Source: Hybos culiciformis (Eukaryota > Arthropoda > Insecta > Diptera > Hybotidae). From it: a stretch of DNA of 64,000 nucleotides. The notes under the pieces are model-generated. The model was not told the DNA's origin and ran no database searches. It saw nothing but the letters and a program-made list of their open reading frames with translations. Within the stretch, counting starts at the first letter, position 1. Each line of letters begins with the position of its first letter. Location of the stretch: positions 76,333,303 through 76,397,302 of the forward strand of contig OZ023274.1 in assembly GCA_964007475.1 (NCBI GenBank), given 5' to 3'. Of this stretch, positions 50,453-63,676 are shown in pieces. A program made the translations under genes and the position numbers.

Positions 50453-53400
50453 TCATTTTAGTGAAGTTTTAGCTAAGAACAACTGCGCCTGAAAATAATT
50501 TGGTAAGTTTATGATTGAGATTCAAAATTTACAAGTAAATTGACAAGATTTTTGTTATATCTCGTCTTTTTTTTAAATTAAATCTCGACAGGATTATTTG
50601 AAAAGATTTATATTATGCATAGAAGCATATTATATGATTGATTAAGTGAATATGTATTACATCCTATTATTTTTAGTTATACCTTATAAAATGTTGGTAA
50701 GCCCATATCTATAAAAAATGCTTTTATTCGAAATGGTTTATGGTAAATTATCATCAATGCTAAACAAAATTTTTTGATTTCTAATGATTCATCTTCCCAT
50801 TTTCTAGAATACAAGGCAGTCGTATAATGATCGAACTAAAAATGATATAACAATAATAATTTGAATATTTAATAATATTACTATGCTTTACTAGATGTGC
50901 TGTAGATTCCGAAATTCCATTAAACCAAAATATAATTTGAATAAAATTATAGCAGTAATGTGCAGCAACAAAATAACTTATACTTATTTCTGGATTCTGG
51001 AAAAATAAGACTAAATAAAATTTATTCAATAAAATTTGTTTGTACGAAAGCCGAGTTGAAATCACAAAATTGTTGGTAATAATTTTGCGACGCAAAACTG
51101 CTTTTAATTAGGTTTTGTTAAAAAATATTCATTGATGTAATTTTCACAAAAAAACTACTAAAAATGATTTTTAAAGTACCCTGGTACAGCTTTACCAAAA
51201 CAATTCACGAAATTGCGAACATCAATTTAATTCAATTCAATCAATTTCATTCTATTACAAACAAATTTAACTACAAATGTATACTTTGCCGACGAGTCCC
51301 CTTGTTTGTGACCTAATCTCTACTAGTTTACCTATATTTTTAAGTTTTATTAATACCATAAAATCTTAGTTTTCAATTCGGCTTTCGTCTCTGGCTTTTT
51401 TATCTCTTTTAGAGATTTTTCTTGTAATATATAGAGTTTTTTCTTGTAACATTTGATATTATTACCTACAAAGTTGAAGTATAGGAACATGGACCACAAC
51501 TTTTAATACACTGAATTTAAAATGCACAATTGTACAAATCGTCGATAATTCTGAATTATTGGTTAAGTGTAGTTTGTATTCGTTCGTTATTACGAATAAA
51601 AGGAATTAACCGACTTTTTTTTTTTCGTGGATAGAAGCATAAAAGCCATCTACTTTTACTTTGAATATTATGATGGATTTTGTGTGATAAACACCGTTTC
51701 GTGATAAAAGCCCTTTTGTTGGTTAAATAATAATTTTAAATTTTCTCCTAACCGGACTAAAAAAAGATAATTTTAGATACACCTGACTCTTTGCAGAATT
51801 AACGATGATGTGTACACATGAAAATTTACCTCTGTCATTTGGAAAAGAATGAAGCAGACAATAGGAGAAAATGTCACAATATCAATGAAGCAATCAACCT
51901 CAATCAATCTGTTAAGTTGTTTCAAATAGCTAAAATTTATTAAATTTTATTTTATAATTTCTTTTAAAATGTGTGTATACTTACTTTATTTACTTTTCTC
52001 ACCAAATATAAGTTACTTTTTAAAAATACAATTCATGAATTAATTAATTAAAAGAAATAAAATCTAATAAAATTTAGAATGTTGCAGTAATGCAGTATTT
52101 AAAGTTATCGCCCGTCGCGCTTTAAAAATTAATTATCTATATTTTCTATTCGACGCTTTATTACTTATAGCAGACAAATTATACGTACCTTAATGATTTT
52201 GAGTAATCAGCAGCACAATGTTGTAAATAAATTAATGTACCCTGGTTTTCAGGTTTATTTTGAATTTTTGATGAAATCTGTTAAATGTAAAAAAATTATA
52301 CTACAATATTATTATAATATTATTATTGGCAGGTTCGTAATAAACTACATACTATGTAGCTGAAATAGTGTTCATAAATGCGATAAGAAATAAAATGCTT
52401 GATGTCAGCAAGAAAGAAAAAGTATTACTTTTTTCAATTAAATTCAATTTATTTATGCAAGCATATTATAATATTACAAAAAATGTGATTAATATTAATT
52501 TAGACCTATGATAACACTATCAATATCTCTCTACTAAAAAATCCTTATCAAATTATGATCTTTTATGTGTTACGCATTAATATTAAACATAGATCATGGG
52601 AAAATGTTAAAACCCATTTAGTGATTATTTCTTATTTCATTGGTATTTCTTTTAATAGCTTTTAAATTCTAAATTAAAACTAAGAAGCTTTCCTGGAAAG
52701 TAGCTGGATTATAAAATCTACTCCTCCTTGGTTGACGTTGATATTTGAATATCACGATTTCCATAAAAAAAGTAAGCCGCTTGTAACGCGTACGTTAGTC
52801 GTACACGTATTACTTATGCGTTACAAGCGGCTTACTTTTTTGTGGAAATCGCGATATATAAGAGAACCACACTATAATTTACTCTAATTCACTGGCAGAC
52901 TTTTATTCGTGCTTAGTCTTCTATTTTAAAGAAACTAACAACGAAATATTTTCTATCTAGATCCAGAATGAAACGAAATTATTTTTTTGTTGCTTTAAAT
53001 TACCTTCCAATTCTCAGCTCTATAATTTGCTATTTCCATTCGCATTTTTCCACATAATAGCAAAAAGAATACAAAACCTCTCCAGCATAAAATTATTAAT
53101 GCAAGAAAAAAAGTGATAACTGCAGATGCAAGGAATGATATAGAATGATTTGATAAAAAAACTTTGAAAGGTGCTACATTATTCAATAACGAAATATGAT
53201 TAGATTGAAAAGGCTAAAAAAATTTCATTATTAATTTATTTCAGTAATTGTAATAACGCAAATGCGATGATGATGGTTGGCAAATGCGATGATGATGATT
53301 GCCGAATTAAATTATATGATGATTATATAATGAAGAAATTCTGTACCATGTTATAAAATATTGCAGACAGTTTCAGGCATTTTATATTTGTATGAAGGGA

Positions 53401-54602
53401 TAATTTAATACATAGAATTGTTTATGTCAAAGATATTAAACTTACGTCTTCAATGCCCGTTGACTTGTTATGGATATAACTAAAAAATCCTTCTAATTCC
53501 ACAAAAAAAAGCGAGCTAATGCTAAGAAATGAAATGCATTTAGCCATTTTAACAGCAGTATATTTTCGATAAATTCTGACTACATTTGGCTCATTTGCCT
53601 CCAAAATTTCTTCAATGTAATTTTTGATATCGATAATTATATAACAGTAAACTGCAAGAAAAATTAAAATATTTTTTTTCAATATTTGCATTTGCAACAG
53701 CATTGTTTTAAAAAAGATCTGAACCTAAAAGTATGAAAAAGTTTAATTATACTATAGGGTGTAGATTGTAAATAATTCTGATCTTTTCGATTAATAACGT
53801 TTATTGTGTAAGATAAATTTATTTGTTTTAAAGTTGAAAAGATTCAAATTTATTTTTCTTTATCTGAATTTCGAACGACTTAAAATAATTATCATATATA
53901 ACCAGAATAATATTATTAACAAACACGAATTAAAATACCTTTTTGTTTAAGGACGAATTGTATCATTTCTATTGCTGTAGCAAGAAAAAATAATGTCGTT
54001 GCTAGTAGAATTGATATCGATTTAAAAGATTTCCAATTTGCACAAAAAATTGATGCAACCTATTTGGAAAAAATGTAAATGTTAAGCCCGAGTGAAAAAA
54101 AAAAGAATTCAAGACAAACATTGCTTCGCCTTAAATCATAACTATTCTAAGTCCAATTTTTTTTCAAAAAGGGTTTTATTGAACTTTAAATCAATTTTTT
54201 AATGTTTTCTGATGTTATGTTTGTATGAACGAAAACACGTAATTATTGTAAGTATATATTTTGTATTTTTTAAATAATCGCATATACACACAAATTTTTA
54301 TTTTAACAGTAAAAGTAAAAAAAAAAACCAAAAATGTGAAGCCCCAAATCGTTCAATTGAACTTAGAATCACCATTTATTTAGATTCTGTGAGTTAACCT
54401 GTAACCAAAATAACAATGAGGTAATGACAATAACTGAAACCGTTCCCGAAACCAAACGTAATATTTTATGTTGCTGATTTGGAAACACAAAAAGCCCATA
54501 TAAATGAAAGATATAAATATTCCATTTAATCATTGGAATTTCACAAATTGATGATGGCAAAATCAGTGAATGAAAATAATTTTTTAATTTTATTAAATTC
54601 AT
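50453..54602 (-). CDS. Odorant receptor A (7tm_6), 9 exons, minus strand, diverged C-terminus
   Basis: Exons in coding order: 54602-54399, 54059-53939, 53651-53446, 53213-53004, 52277-52189, 51929-51830, 50996-50892, 50835-50683, 50488-50453 (407 residues). Exons 1-8 join in phase and match the two neighbouring receptors exon by exon (phases 0,1,0,0,2,0,0,0). The 121-, 210-, 100-, 105- and 153-nt exons are identical in length. The family signature is clear: FDHYTTALYSRKWEDES, then KPFRIKAFFID. Insect odorant receptors are seven-helix ligand-gated cation channels that pair with Orco in sensory-neuron membranes. The last exon, after a good acceptor (ATTTTCAG), gives only AQLFLAKTSLK and a stop, instead of the usual V-x-R-T-S-F-S. 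Without that splice the protein would end two codons after 50683. A poly(A) signal (AATAAA, 50400-50395) 53 bp past the stop supports the chosen end. It may be diverging or decaying at its C-terminus. Confidence 0.85.
52749..52856. mobile_element. ~108-bp hairpin element in an intron of odorant receptor A
   Basis: The arms contain AAAAGTAAGCCGCTTGTAAC and its reverse complement, extended outward by ATATC.CGATTTCCA. They match for ~42 bp with a few mismatches around a ~23-bp loop. This is much less AT-rich than the surrounding intron (between exons 4 and 5). It is probably a small MITE or solo foldback; no target duplication is clear. Confidence 0.7.
53259..53308 (+). repeat. Short direct repeat (CAAATGCGATGATGATG)
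   Basis: Two copies of a ~22-bp unit, each with a GATGATGATG core, lie in the intron between exons 3 and 4 of odorant receptor A. It is a minor microsatellite-like repeat. Confidence 0.6.
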
Positions 54603-56351
54603 TTTTTTTTTAAGAACAATATTTTATTTTCTTTTTAAATGTTTGAAATTACTTAAGAATTGTTTACTCGAATGAGACAAATTAAACAATGTTAGAACAT
54701 TTTATATCAAAATTTTTACAATAATGCTAAATTATCTCTTATTATTTGCCAATAGAAAAAATGCTTTGATATCCTGATATGTAATTTTATATCAATATCT
54801 TTCATATAATTTTATATAATTATTAGCAAAATATATGTAAGAATCCTGTAATTTAAAAAATAAAAAATTTACGTAATTTATATAAGTACATATTTGAATT
54901 TGATTTAATTTGTTTTTTATAATACATAATAATGAAAGCTTAGCTATGTAATTTTAAGAAAAATTATAAATATAATAAAAGAGCTTAATAGGAAAATACT
55001 AATTACATGGAAGTGAATAAAAATATAAATAAGAAACTCCCATAAAAACTTTTTTAGACCGTTTCCATATTAAATATTAAAAATCCTTAAAATGGTTATA
55101 ACTATCAAACTATACATGTTCGATTTCAATCATATCAATGGCAAAATATTTGCAATAAGTTGTTCACTTTCTTTCAAACTTTCACAAAGATTTTCGACCA
55201 GTCAACGATCAAATTATATTTTCAAATAGAATCTATATAATTTTAAAGTTTAAATGAAATCTGATAAAAAGTAGTATGATGGTTTTATATATAATATATA
55301 TATACCCATAAAGAAATGGTTAGTCCATTGACCAACGTTCCGAATTGGGAACTGAAAACGGACAATGATGAAAAATAAATATAGTTATAGTACATTTTAG
55401 AAATATAAAAAAAAAAACATTAAAGTATTTAACAAAAATCGAAATGTTGAAAATTTCATTAATAAGGTAAAGTTTTTTTTTTTTAAAATTAATAGTAATA
55501 TTTAAATAAATTTAAAATGATGCACATTATATATTTTTATGTATATACATTGCTACTTAGTTCATTTCTCAAAATAATATGACAAAATTATGAATATTAA
55601 CTCATACATTTCTACTATGCCAGAACTTTTTTTAACATATTTTGAGGGACTTTTTATTAAAATTTATAAAAACTAATTTATCCCACTGAGTTCAAGACTA
55701 AGCTTGGATATTATTGCAAACTTTTCCCTATTTATTCCTACTTTGGTTAATTCCAAATTTTAAATTATGTCTTAATAGAACAATTTAGAACGTTTTAAAT
55801 ATGTATGCAACATATAATTTAGGTATATTAACACTTTATTTTCCAATCAATAATTGATAATACGACAGAGTGTGATTAAAATATTATATTTTTTAATTTA
55901 ATATTATTGTAGGTTCGATTTCGTTCTTCGAGAGTCAGTTAAAACATACCCTTCATTTTTATTTAATTTTTTTTTAGTTATGAAAGAGGATTCCTGTTTT
56001 TTTAAGAACTATAAACTTTATTAATACTTTATTATTTTAAAATTAAACATACCTAAATCATATGTTTCAGAATGGGAAAAATTTCTTAAAAATTGGATAA
56101 AAAAGAAATTAATTCTTGAAAAAGTCGAAATAATTATAATAAAATTTAATCACCTTGTATTAGTCGAACAATTGTCTTAATAAAAGTCAAAATTATATAT
56201 TTAAAAAAAAATTTAAATTTTTCCGCCCATTTTTCTTATTCACACGAAAGACAAAAAGGTTATAAGTTAAGAGTTGCACTGACATTATTTTATTCAGTAC
56301 ATACTAGATTTTTATTATAATAAATTTTCTTTCAAAAATAACTCTCGAAAA
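54603..56351. other. 1.75-kb head-to-head spacer between odorant receptors A and B
   Basis: The start codons of the two divergent receptor genes face away from this spacer, so both promoters should lie in it. The sequence is uniformly AT-rich and I cannot pick out a TATA box or a shared element with confidence. No coding exon was seen. Confidence 0.6.
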
Positions 56352-59107
56352 ATGATTCAAATGTTTAGAGATTATTGTAAATCAATACAATTACCACGTT
56401 CTGTTAATCAAAAAAAGTCATTGAGACTTAATATAATGCCATTTTCGGTATTTGGTTTAATGATACATTCAAATGAAACATATCCAGCTTTATATATGAT
56501 ACTTGGTTGGAGCGTTGCAATATACAATATGGCTGCACAAGTTTTGCAGGTATATTTCAATGACTTTAAAATATGAAATATTGAAGGCTTTTTAATGTAG
56601 GATAACATAATACATTTCCATTATATATAATATAATTCCCTGCAAATTATGGAATAAATTGTCAGTTATCTTCATATGCAATCTAATCAATGTCAAACGA
56701 ATTACAAAATTTTGAAATATTTACATCCTCGATGCAAGTTATCCTATTTAAAGATTTAAACCAAAACATTTCATTTATTATTTCTTTAATCTATCTTAAT
56801 ATATTTTTCTTTTAGATTTGTGCAGTAGTTTTTGGTGACTGGAAAGATATTCATTCCATATCAATATTGATGTCTACAGTATTTTCTCTTAATGTTCAAT
56901 GCTTTCAATTATTGCATTATGTTTACAATCAGAAAAGTATAAATTTAAATATTATTGTTAGTTGATCAGTATAATAAATTTAATATATTTTTTTTAATTA
57001 AAGGATTCGCTAAACTTTTGATTTCATTAGATAGATTCATTCAAGAGATTCTTGAAAAAAAATCTCCCGATGAATTAGAAGTCTACAAACAGTATGATGA
57101 GAATGCAACAAGATTAGGAAAGATTGGTTTATTCCTCGGCCCTCTATGTTTCTCGCTAACATTTTTAAATGCAGTGATGTATTATACTAAAAAAGAATTC
57201 AGGGATATGAAATCAGTTTGTTTATTAATTTGTTTAACTATTTCAGCACATTTACTAACTTGAATTTTATTTAATTTTAGCCATTTGATAGTGACAGTAT
57301 TCCATTAACAACAATCGTGTATCCAGTTAAAGTATTTGTTTCTAACAATTTTTTGGTATTTTGGATTTCACTATTTGCTCTTGGTATTGCTCAATTTTTA
57401 GTTGTTTATTGGAAATTATTAATGATATTTCTATTTTATTCTGGATCATTTCAATTGAATGTAATTAATTTAAAAATGCAGTCCTGGAAAGTAAGTAGAT
57501 GACAATATTATTCCGTGAATCATTAATTTTTATTTCTAAACGAAAATAAGTGCAAAAATAGAAATTATATTAAGAATTTCTTATTGAATATTTTTTTAAG
57601 ACAATTTGATGCATTTAAATCGGTGAAGAATATTGTTGATACTCCTAAAACCTTTCATTATGAAAAAAGAAAACAGAAATGTTTTACTATTTTCACATAA
57701 GCATAAATTCGATTATTCTGATTAGTTGTTTTCTGATCAAGTTAAAAGAACCTTTTCGATGGCAAAAAATTCAGTTAAATTATATCATAGCTTACAATAA
57801 CGTACAAAAACATTATATTTTTATTTTTTATAGAATCATAATAAGCAGATAACAACGAACCGCTCGAAATTAAACTACTTGATTGAATACACAATGAAGC
57901 ACAAAATATCAATCAAGTAAGTGTGAAATTCCATGAAATCTATTTTTATTTTAACCCTTAAGTTAATTTTGTTACATTTTTAGATATTTGAAAGAAATCA
58001 AAGATTTAATTGAACTTGACTTTTTCATTGAAATAATCATTGCTTGCATGTATATTTGCTTTGTACTTTATGAATTGGCAACGGTAATTAAAAATTATAA
58101 TTTTTTTTTAAATTAAAATTACTTTTGGATAATAAAATTTAGAAATTGCCAATGTCTTAAACGATAACCAAATGTATAAGAAAAAACTCAGTCAATGGAA
58201 AAAGTTTTCTTGTTTGATTTTCTAAAATCTACTGCTCAAAACAATAACTCAAAACAATAACTAATCATCTTTTTTTAATTTTTTAGCATTTTGAATTTAC
58301 TCTCAATATTTTTCTCTGCATACTTTATATACTAGTCGAGATTATAGAACTATTAATATTGAGTATATTTTCAGAAAATGTTACAGAAAAGGTAACTTAT
58401 TTTACTTATTTTTAGCAAAAATATTTTTTAAAAAAAAATTAAATATTTCTAGTCAAATTATTTCACAACTGCATTATATTTAAGTAATTGGGAAGATCAA
58501 CCGATTGTAGTGAAAAAATTTTGTTTAATGTTGATGCAATTAACTAAAAATCCATTTCGAATGAGAGCTTTTTTTATAGAAATTGGTCTTTCAAATTATG
58601 TTTCCGTATGTTCTAATTTTTTTTTACATAAATATTTGACATATTTCAAAGTATAATTAACAATTTAAGTTAAAAATATTGGACATAGTTCGTTCATTTA
58701 TTAACTCTGTACTGTTAATAACAATTGTTTCTTCCGAATACACTGGCCCCCAACTTTGTTGTTCTTAGTCTGATCATATCATTTGCACATAGCAGTATAA
58801 TATAGAAATCACATTGTACACATAGTTCGTTCATTTATTAACTCTGTACTATTAATAACAATTGTTTCTTCCGAATACACTGGCCCCCAACTTTGTTGTT
58901 CTTAGTCTGATCATATCATTTGCACATAGCAGTATAATATAGAAATCACATTGTACACAATTTTAAGTCTTTTTTTGTAGAAATCATTGAAAATAAATTT
59001 ATGTTTTGTTTTATCTATTATGAATGAACTCACAAAAATAATTCACATTTTTTTTGCAGGTAATACGAACTTCTTTCAGCCTTTTGACAATATTAAGAAA
59101 AGCTTAA
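56352..59107 (+). CDS. Odorant receptor B (7tm_6), 9 exons
   Basis: Exons: 56352-56549, 56816-56936, 57004-57215, 57281-57490, 57834-57916, 57984-58083, 58287-58391, 58453-58605, 59060-59107; total 409 residues. Every exon length equals that of receptor C downstream, a strong check on the model. Several hydrophobic segments fit the seven-helix fold. The C-terminal signature is complete: TTALYLSNWEDQP, PFRMRAFFIEIG and the last exon VIRTSFSLLTILRKA. It would act as the ligand-specific subunit of an Orco-containing cation channel in olfactory neurons; the ligand cannot be read from the sequence. The ATG at 56352 aligns with the starts of the paralogues. The exon 3 donor is a weak GTTTGT, where C has GTAAGT. 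Intron 8 contains a 137-bp tandem duplication. A poly(A) signal is at 59175-59180. Confidence 0.93.
58684..58957 (+). repeat. 137-bp tandem duplication in intron 8 of odorant receptor B
   Basis: Copy 1 is 58684-58820 and copy 2 is 58821-58957. By eye the only difference is a single G/A (ACTGTT against ACTATT), so the duplication is recent. The unit is locally G+C-richer (ACTGGCCCCCAACTTTG). It does not touch an exon and ends ~100 bp before the last-exon acceptor. Confidence 0.92.
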
Positions 59108-60717
59108 TTTGAAAATCTACTATTAATATTAGTGCGTATATGTACTTATAAATTAGTATTAGTACTTAATACAAAATAAATGTGTGTTTAAAAAATGTTA
59201 CAAACTTACTTGTGACTTGTGATGATGTCTTTTATTATAATATATTTTCAGTTGGTTGAATTTCAACATTTAAGATTTAATCAATACAGCAATATAAAAT
59301 CTTGTTAAATATGAATTTGTAATTTGGCCAGTCTGATATTTAGAAAAATTATTGGTAATATGGAATTGTTTTTCAATAAAGTTGTGTTGCAGTGATTATA
59401 TGGTTTTACTAATTCACTATATGATGTTTAAAAAAAGAATTATCGCAAATAGCGATTAAAGATATGAACTTAAATTGGGTACTTTTTTATTTTGTTTTTT
59501 AGTTTTTTTTTAGGAATATGTATATAATGAAATCATCCTTATATAAAAATTCAATATGAAATAATTCAGCGCTAAATTCTGTAAGCGTGAAATGATAACA
59601 GTTTCCAGATTTTTCAATTGCAAAACAAATATAATTTAAGACAAATGATAATTAAATATTTCTCGATTAAAAAATTTAATTTTTAATAAATTTAATTTTT
59701 TTTTTCAGGAGTTTATATAATATTTTATTCAATAGGCGTTATTATTTCTGACAAAATTAAAATGAATTATTTATTTGTACAACTATAATTAAATATTATT
59801 TGTTAATAATCACTACATAAATTTCATTCTTTTCCGTGATAAATAATAATTATTTAATTGGACAATTTAGAAATATAAGTCTTTTATAGAATTGAAGTCT
59901 TTTAAAGTCTTTTGTTTCATATTTTATAACTGAAATCAAATCTTAATAATGTACTATAACCTTCTTTCAAAACTTGAACCTACGAGTTTTACTACAAAAT
60001 TTTTATATAGGACTATACTGATAACAGATGCTATATTAATTTATGACAACGCTTCATTAAAATAAAAACTTTTTCAAAGCTAAAAATAATTGACTCTGTT
60101 TCACGTATCGTGGAGAGAAATACAGTTCAATGTTGCACCTACTCATGATAAAGAGAAAAAGCAATTAATTCGAAGTATGTTATTAATTTTGTCTGCATTA
60201 ATGCTTTAAAGAAAATTTAGATTAAGACCTAGAATCTTAGAATAATTTTTTTAAATATGTCATTAAACCCTCATTGAATTTTTTTGAAATACTTTTTTAT
60301 TCCCAACACTAAAAAAAATATAGTAAAGTAAGCTTGGCTTAAAAATTATTAAAATATTCGTTGAAAAAAACAATTCAATAACTCAAAAAGAGATTACCGT
60401 CAAGACTATTGAGAATTCTTACAAATTGAAGTTTGGTTTAACTCTCTTCTGGGAATCTATAATCTAAATAGCCACGGAATTCTAAAAATTAATATTTATA
60501 ATTTCCTCAATTTGAATGAAGATAACAGTTTTTAAGTTTATCGTAAAGAAATATTAAAATGTTGTTAATTTTTTTTATGTGGCTAATGAAAAAAAATTCA
60601 TATCGATAATATATAAAATGAAATATTTTGAAATAATTATACACTTAATTTGAAATTATTCATCCTAATTAACGAATAGTTTGTTATAATTATTTTACTT
60701 GAAATTTTGGTCATAAA
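59108..60717. other. 1.6-kb spacer between odorant receptors B and C
   Basis: The first ~80 bp is the 3' UTR of receptor B, ending near the AATAAA at 59175-59180. The remainder is AT-rich and should contain the promoter of receptor C. No exon, repeat or RNA gene was seen. Confidence 0.6.
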
Positions 60718-63676
60718 ATGATGCAATGGCTAAAAAAATATTGTAAATCATTAGCTTTACCACCATCAGTTTTTGCCAAAAATGAATTATCTTTCATTAT
60801 AAAGCCTTTTATAGTTGCTGGATTATTATTAGACTCAAGATCAAAATTTAATATCATACGATTATTCATTGGATGGATGATTGGTGCAATATATTCTGCA
60901 TTGCAATTTATGCAGGTTTTTATTTGTAATATTATTATAAAATTAAATTTTTAATCTTTTGGTCAAAAATATGTATGATATTTTTATTTAGATAGAAGTA
61001 TCTCGTGTTTTTCGTTATCTTGAGTACAATATTTTGATGAAATTTTTTTTATCAGTTTGTGTTAGTTTTGCTCCAACATTTTTTCTTTCGCGATTTTTAC
61101 AATTCATTCACCGTCTGCCCATTTATAAAAGAGAATTTTGTCATATAAAAAAATTCATTGAATTGTACTTTATAATTCGAAGAAGTATACATAACAATTT
61201 TATAGTTTATACATTTTATTATTTTCTTTAAGGTTCTTTGCGTTATTTTTGGTAATTGGAAAAATATCCACTCAATATCAATTCTATTGTCAACATTATT
61301 TTCTCTTAATATTGCCTTGTTCCAGTTTTGCCGTTTTATTTATAATCAACGAAGTAAGTTTGAAATTAATAGTTCAGTTTTTTACAAGCTTATTCCTATT
61401 TGTTTTTTGTTATTTGAATATTGCTGAATCAAACTTTTATTATATTTTTAAGTTAATCAATTAATTTTTTTAGATCTTGGAATCAAATTTCGAATAGTCA
61501 AAATCCTTATCTTTAGATACATAAACTTTCAAAACATTTTCTTACAAAGAAATTTATTTTTTAATCAATTCTAGGATTTTCTAAACTCATTATGTACTTA
61601 GATGAATTCATTCAAGAAATTATTGATGTGAACGACTCGAAAGAATTGGAAATTTTCAATGATTTTCAGCGTAAAGCATCAAAAATAGGACGATTTCTTG
61701 TAGTTTTTGGACCTTGTTGTTTTTTGTTGGTATTTTTTAATACCATACCATATTATTTTAATAAAGATTTTAGAGAATTAAAGGATGTAAGTTAATTAAT
61801 TTTATTACAATTACCAAAAATTAATCAACTTAATTTTATTTCAGCATTTTGATAGCGAAGAAGTTCCTTTCCTGCATCTGGCTTTTCCACTTAAAATGTT
61901 TTTTTCAAGTAATAGTTTTGTTCTCGTTTTTTCATTAATCGGAATTTTTTCAGCGCAATTTTCCGTCATTTACTGGAAATGCATGATGACATTTTTATTT
62001 TCTGCCGGACTGTTTCAATTTAGTTTATTAAATTTAAGAATGGAAAATTTGAAGGTAATTAGAAGAGAATAATATTTCCGAAAATTAATTAATTTTTAAG
62101 GTATTAAAAAGAAGGACGAAATTGTTCCCAAAACGTAACTTAGTCAATCAATTAAATTTTGCAAAATAAATATGAAAATGTTATTTGCTTTTAATATTCA
62201 TAATGTAAAAACATCAATAGAAACGAAATACAAGTTATATAGTTTGTTTATTTGGAGTGAATAACGTTCGTTTTGGAAACTTAAATTCGCTTTTTGATTA
62301 ACTACAAATATTATCCCATATTTTCAAATTAATCAATATAAATTACTAATTTATAAATAACAGTCAAGAAGCAAAGAAGGCTCTAATTGTGATTCTACAA
62401 TTAATTATTTAAGGAACAGCTTCAATGATCACATAAAAGTTACTCGGTAAGCTAAAAATATAACTTAAATTGGTCCTAGCATTTGAAGGTAATATATTGT
62501 ACATTATTTTATGTTATTTGAATTTTCAGATACTTGAACGAAATTAAAAGTTTGATAGAACTGGATTTTTTTGTGGAAATTATGATATCTTGCATATATA
62601 TTTGTTTTGTGGTATATGAAATTTTAATGGTAAGAGTAGTAGTATTTTTTTTTTTTACATTTTTATGCCTAAAATCTTGATATCTTGTTTGTTCCAAAAT
62701 TAAGTCATTATGTAAAACTGAAATTAAAAATCAATGTTTTTTTAAACCGAGCTTAGCTATTTTTGTCGACCGTCGTCGCCTTTATTCGTAGAACTTATTT
62801 AAGAAATATAATGTCTCTATACAAGAAATTTATTTCTTAATTCTTTTTGAATTGAAACATTTATTTCTTAATTCTTTCTTAATTGGAACAAAAATGTTAA
62901 CTATAATAACTTTAATAACTATAATATATTTTTGATTTACAGAATTTTGAAGTTAATGGTAACACCCTAGTTCAGGTTGTTTACACTTCAGTAGAACTTT
63001 CTGAGCTATTACTGTTAAGCGTAATTTGTGAGCTTTTGACAGATAAGGTAAGGTAACAGTTTTACGTTTAAACAAAAAAGAAAATTACTAGAAAATTTCA
63101 ATATATTTTAAATATCGAAGTGACAAAACTAACCCGATTTCGTTTTATTCATTTACCTGGGATTTCTATGATATTACTGGCATAGAACTCAAATAATATT
63201 TCAGGAAATAATAGTTAGATTACGACCCCGATTTTTAGCTTTTAAAATTTTTAATTTAAAAGTTTTTTCTAATTTTTGTATTTGACTTTAAATATTTATA
63301 TTCTTTTTATAAATTTTATAAACGGTTTCAAATTATATTTCCTTCTTGCATGTAAGACTTGTACTTAAGAATAATTGAAAATATACATTGTACATAAAAT
63401 TTCAGACTAATTACTTTACAACAGCTTTATACATGAGCGATTGGGAAGATCAACCGCTAGAAGTTAAAAAATATATTTTTATGATAATGCAGTTAACTCG
63501 TCGTCCATTTAGAATGAGAGCATACTTTATTGACATTGGAATGTCAAATTATCTTGCGGTAAGTTGAAAATAACTTTAATACATAGAATTAATATTAAAA
63601 TATTGTATTATTTTTTTTTGTTTTTTAGGTAATAAGAACATCGTTTAGTTTCTTCACAATGTTAAAAAATACTTGA
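60718..63676 (+). CDS. Odorant receptor C (7tm_6), 9 exons
   Basis: Exons: 60718-60915, 61233-61353, 61575-61786, 61845-62054, 62364-62446, 62530-62629, 62943-63047, 63406-63558, 63629-63676; total 409 residues. Exon lengths and phases are identical to receptor B, and the proteins are clearly similar throughout (FGNWKNIHSISILLST in C, FGDWKDIHSISILMST in B; TTALYMSDWEDQP in C, TTALYLSNWEDQP in B). The C-terminus VIRTSFSFFTMLKNT is the standard family ending. It should be a ligand-specific subunit of an Orco-containing receptor channel in the membrane of sensory neurons. The exon 1 donor is CAG|GTTTTT, weak at the intron side. No stop or frameshift interrupts the frame, so the gene looks intact. 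A poly(A) signal (AATAAA) is at 63780-63785. Confidence 0.93.

Noticed and set aside
62509..62697. Minus-strand 62-codon frame
   Set aside because: Opposite strand of exon 6 of odorant receptor C.
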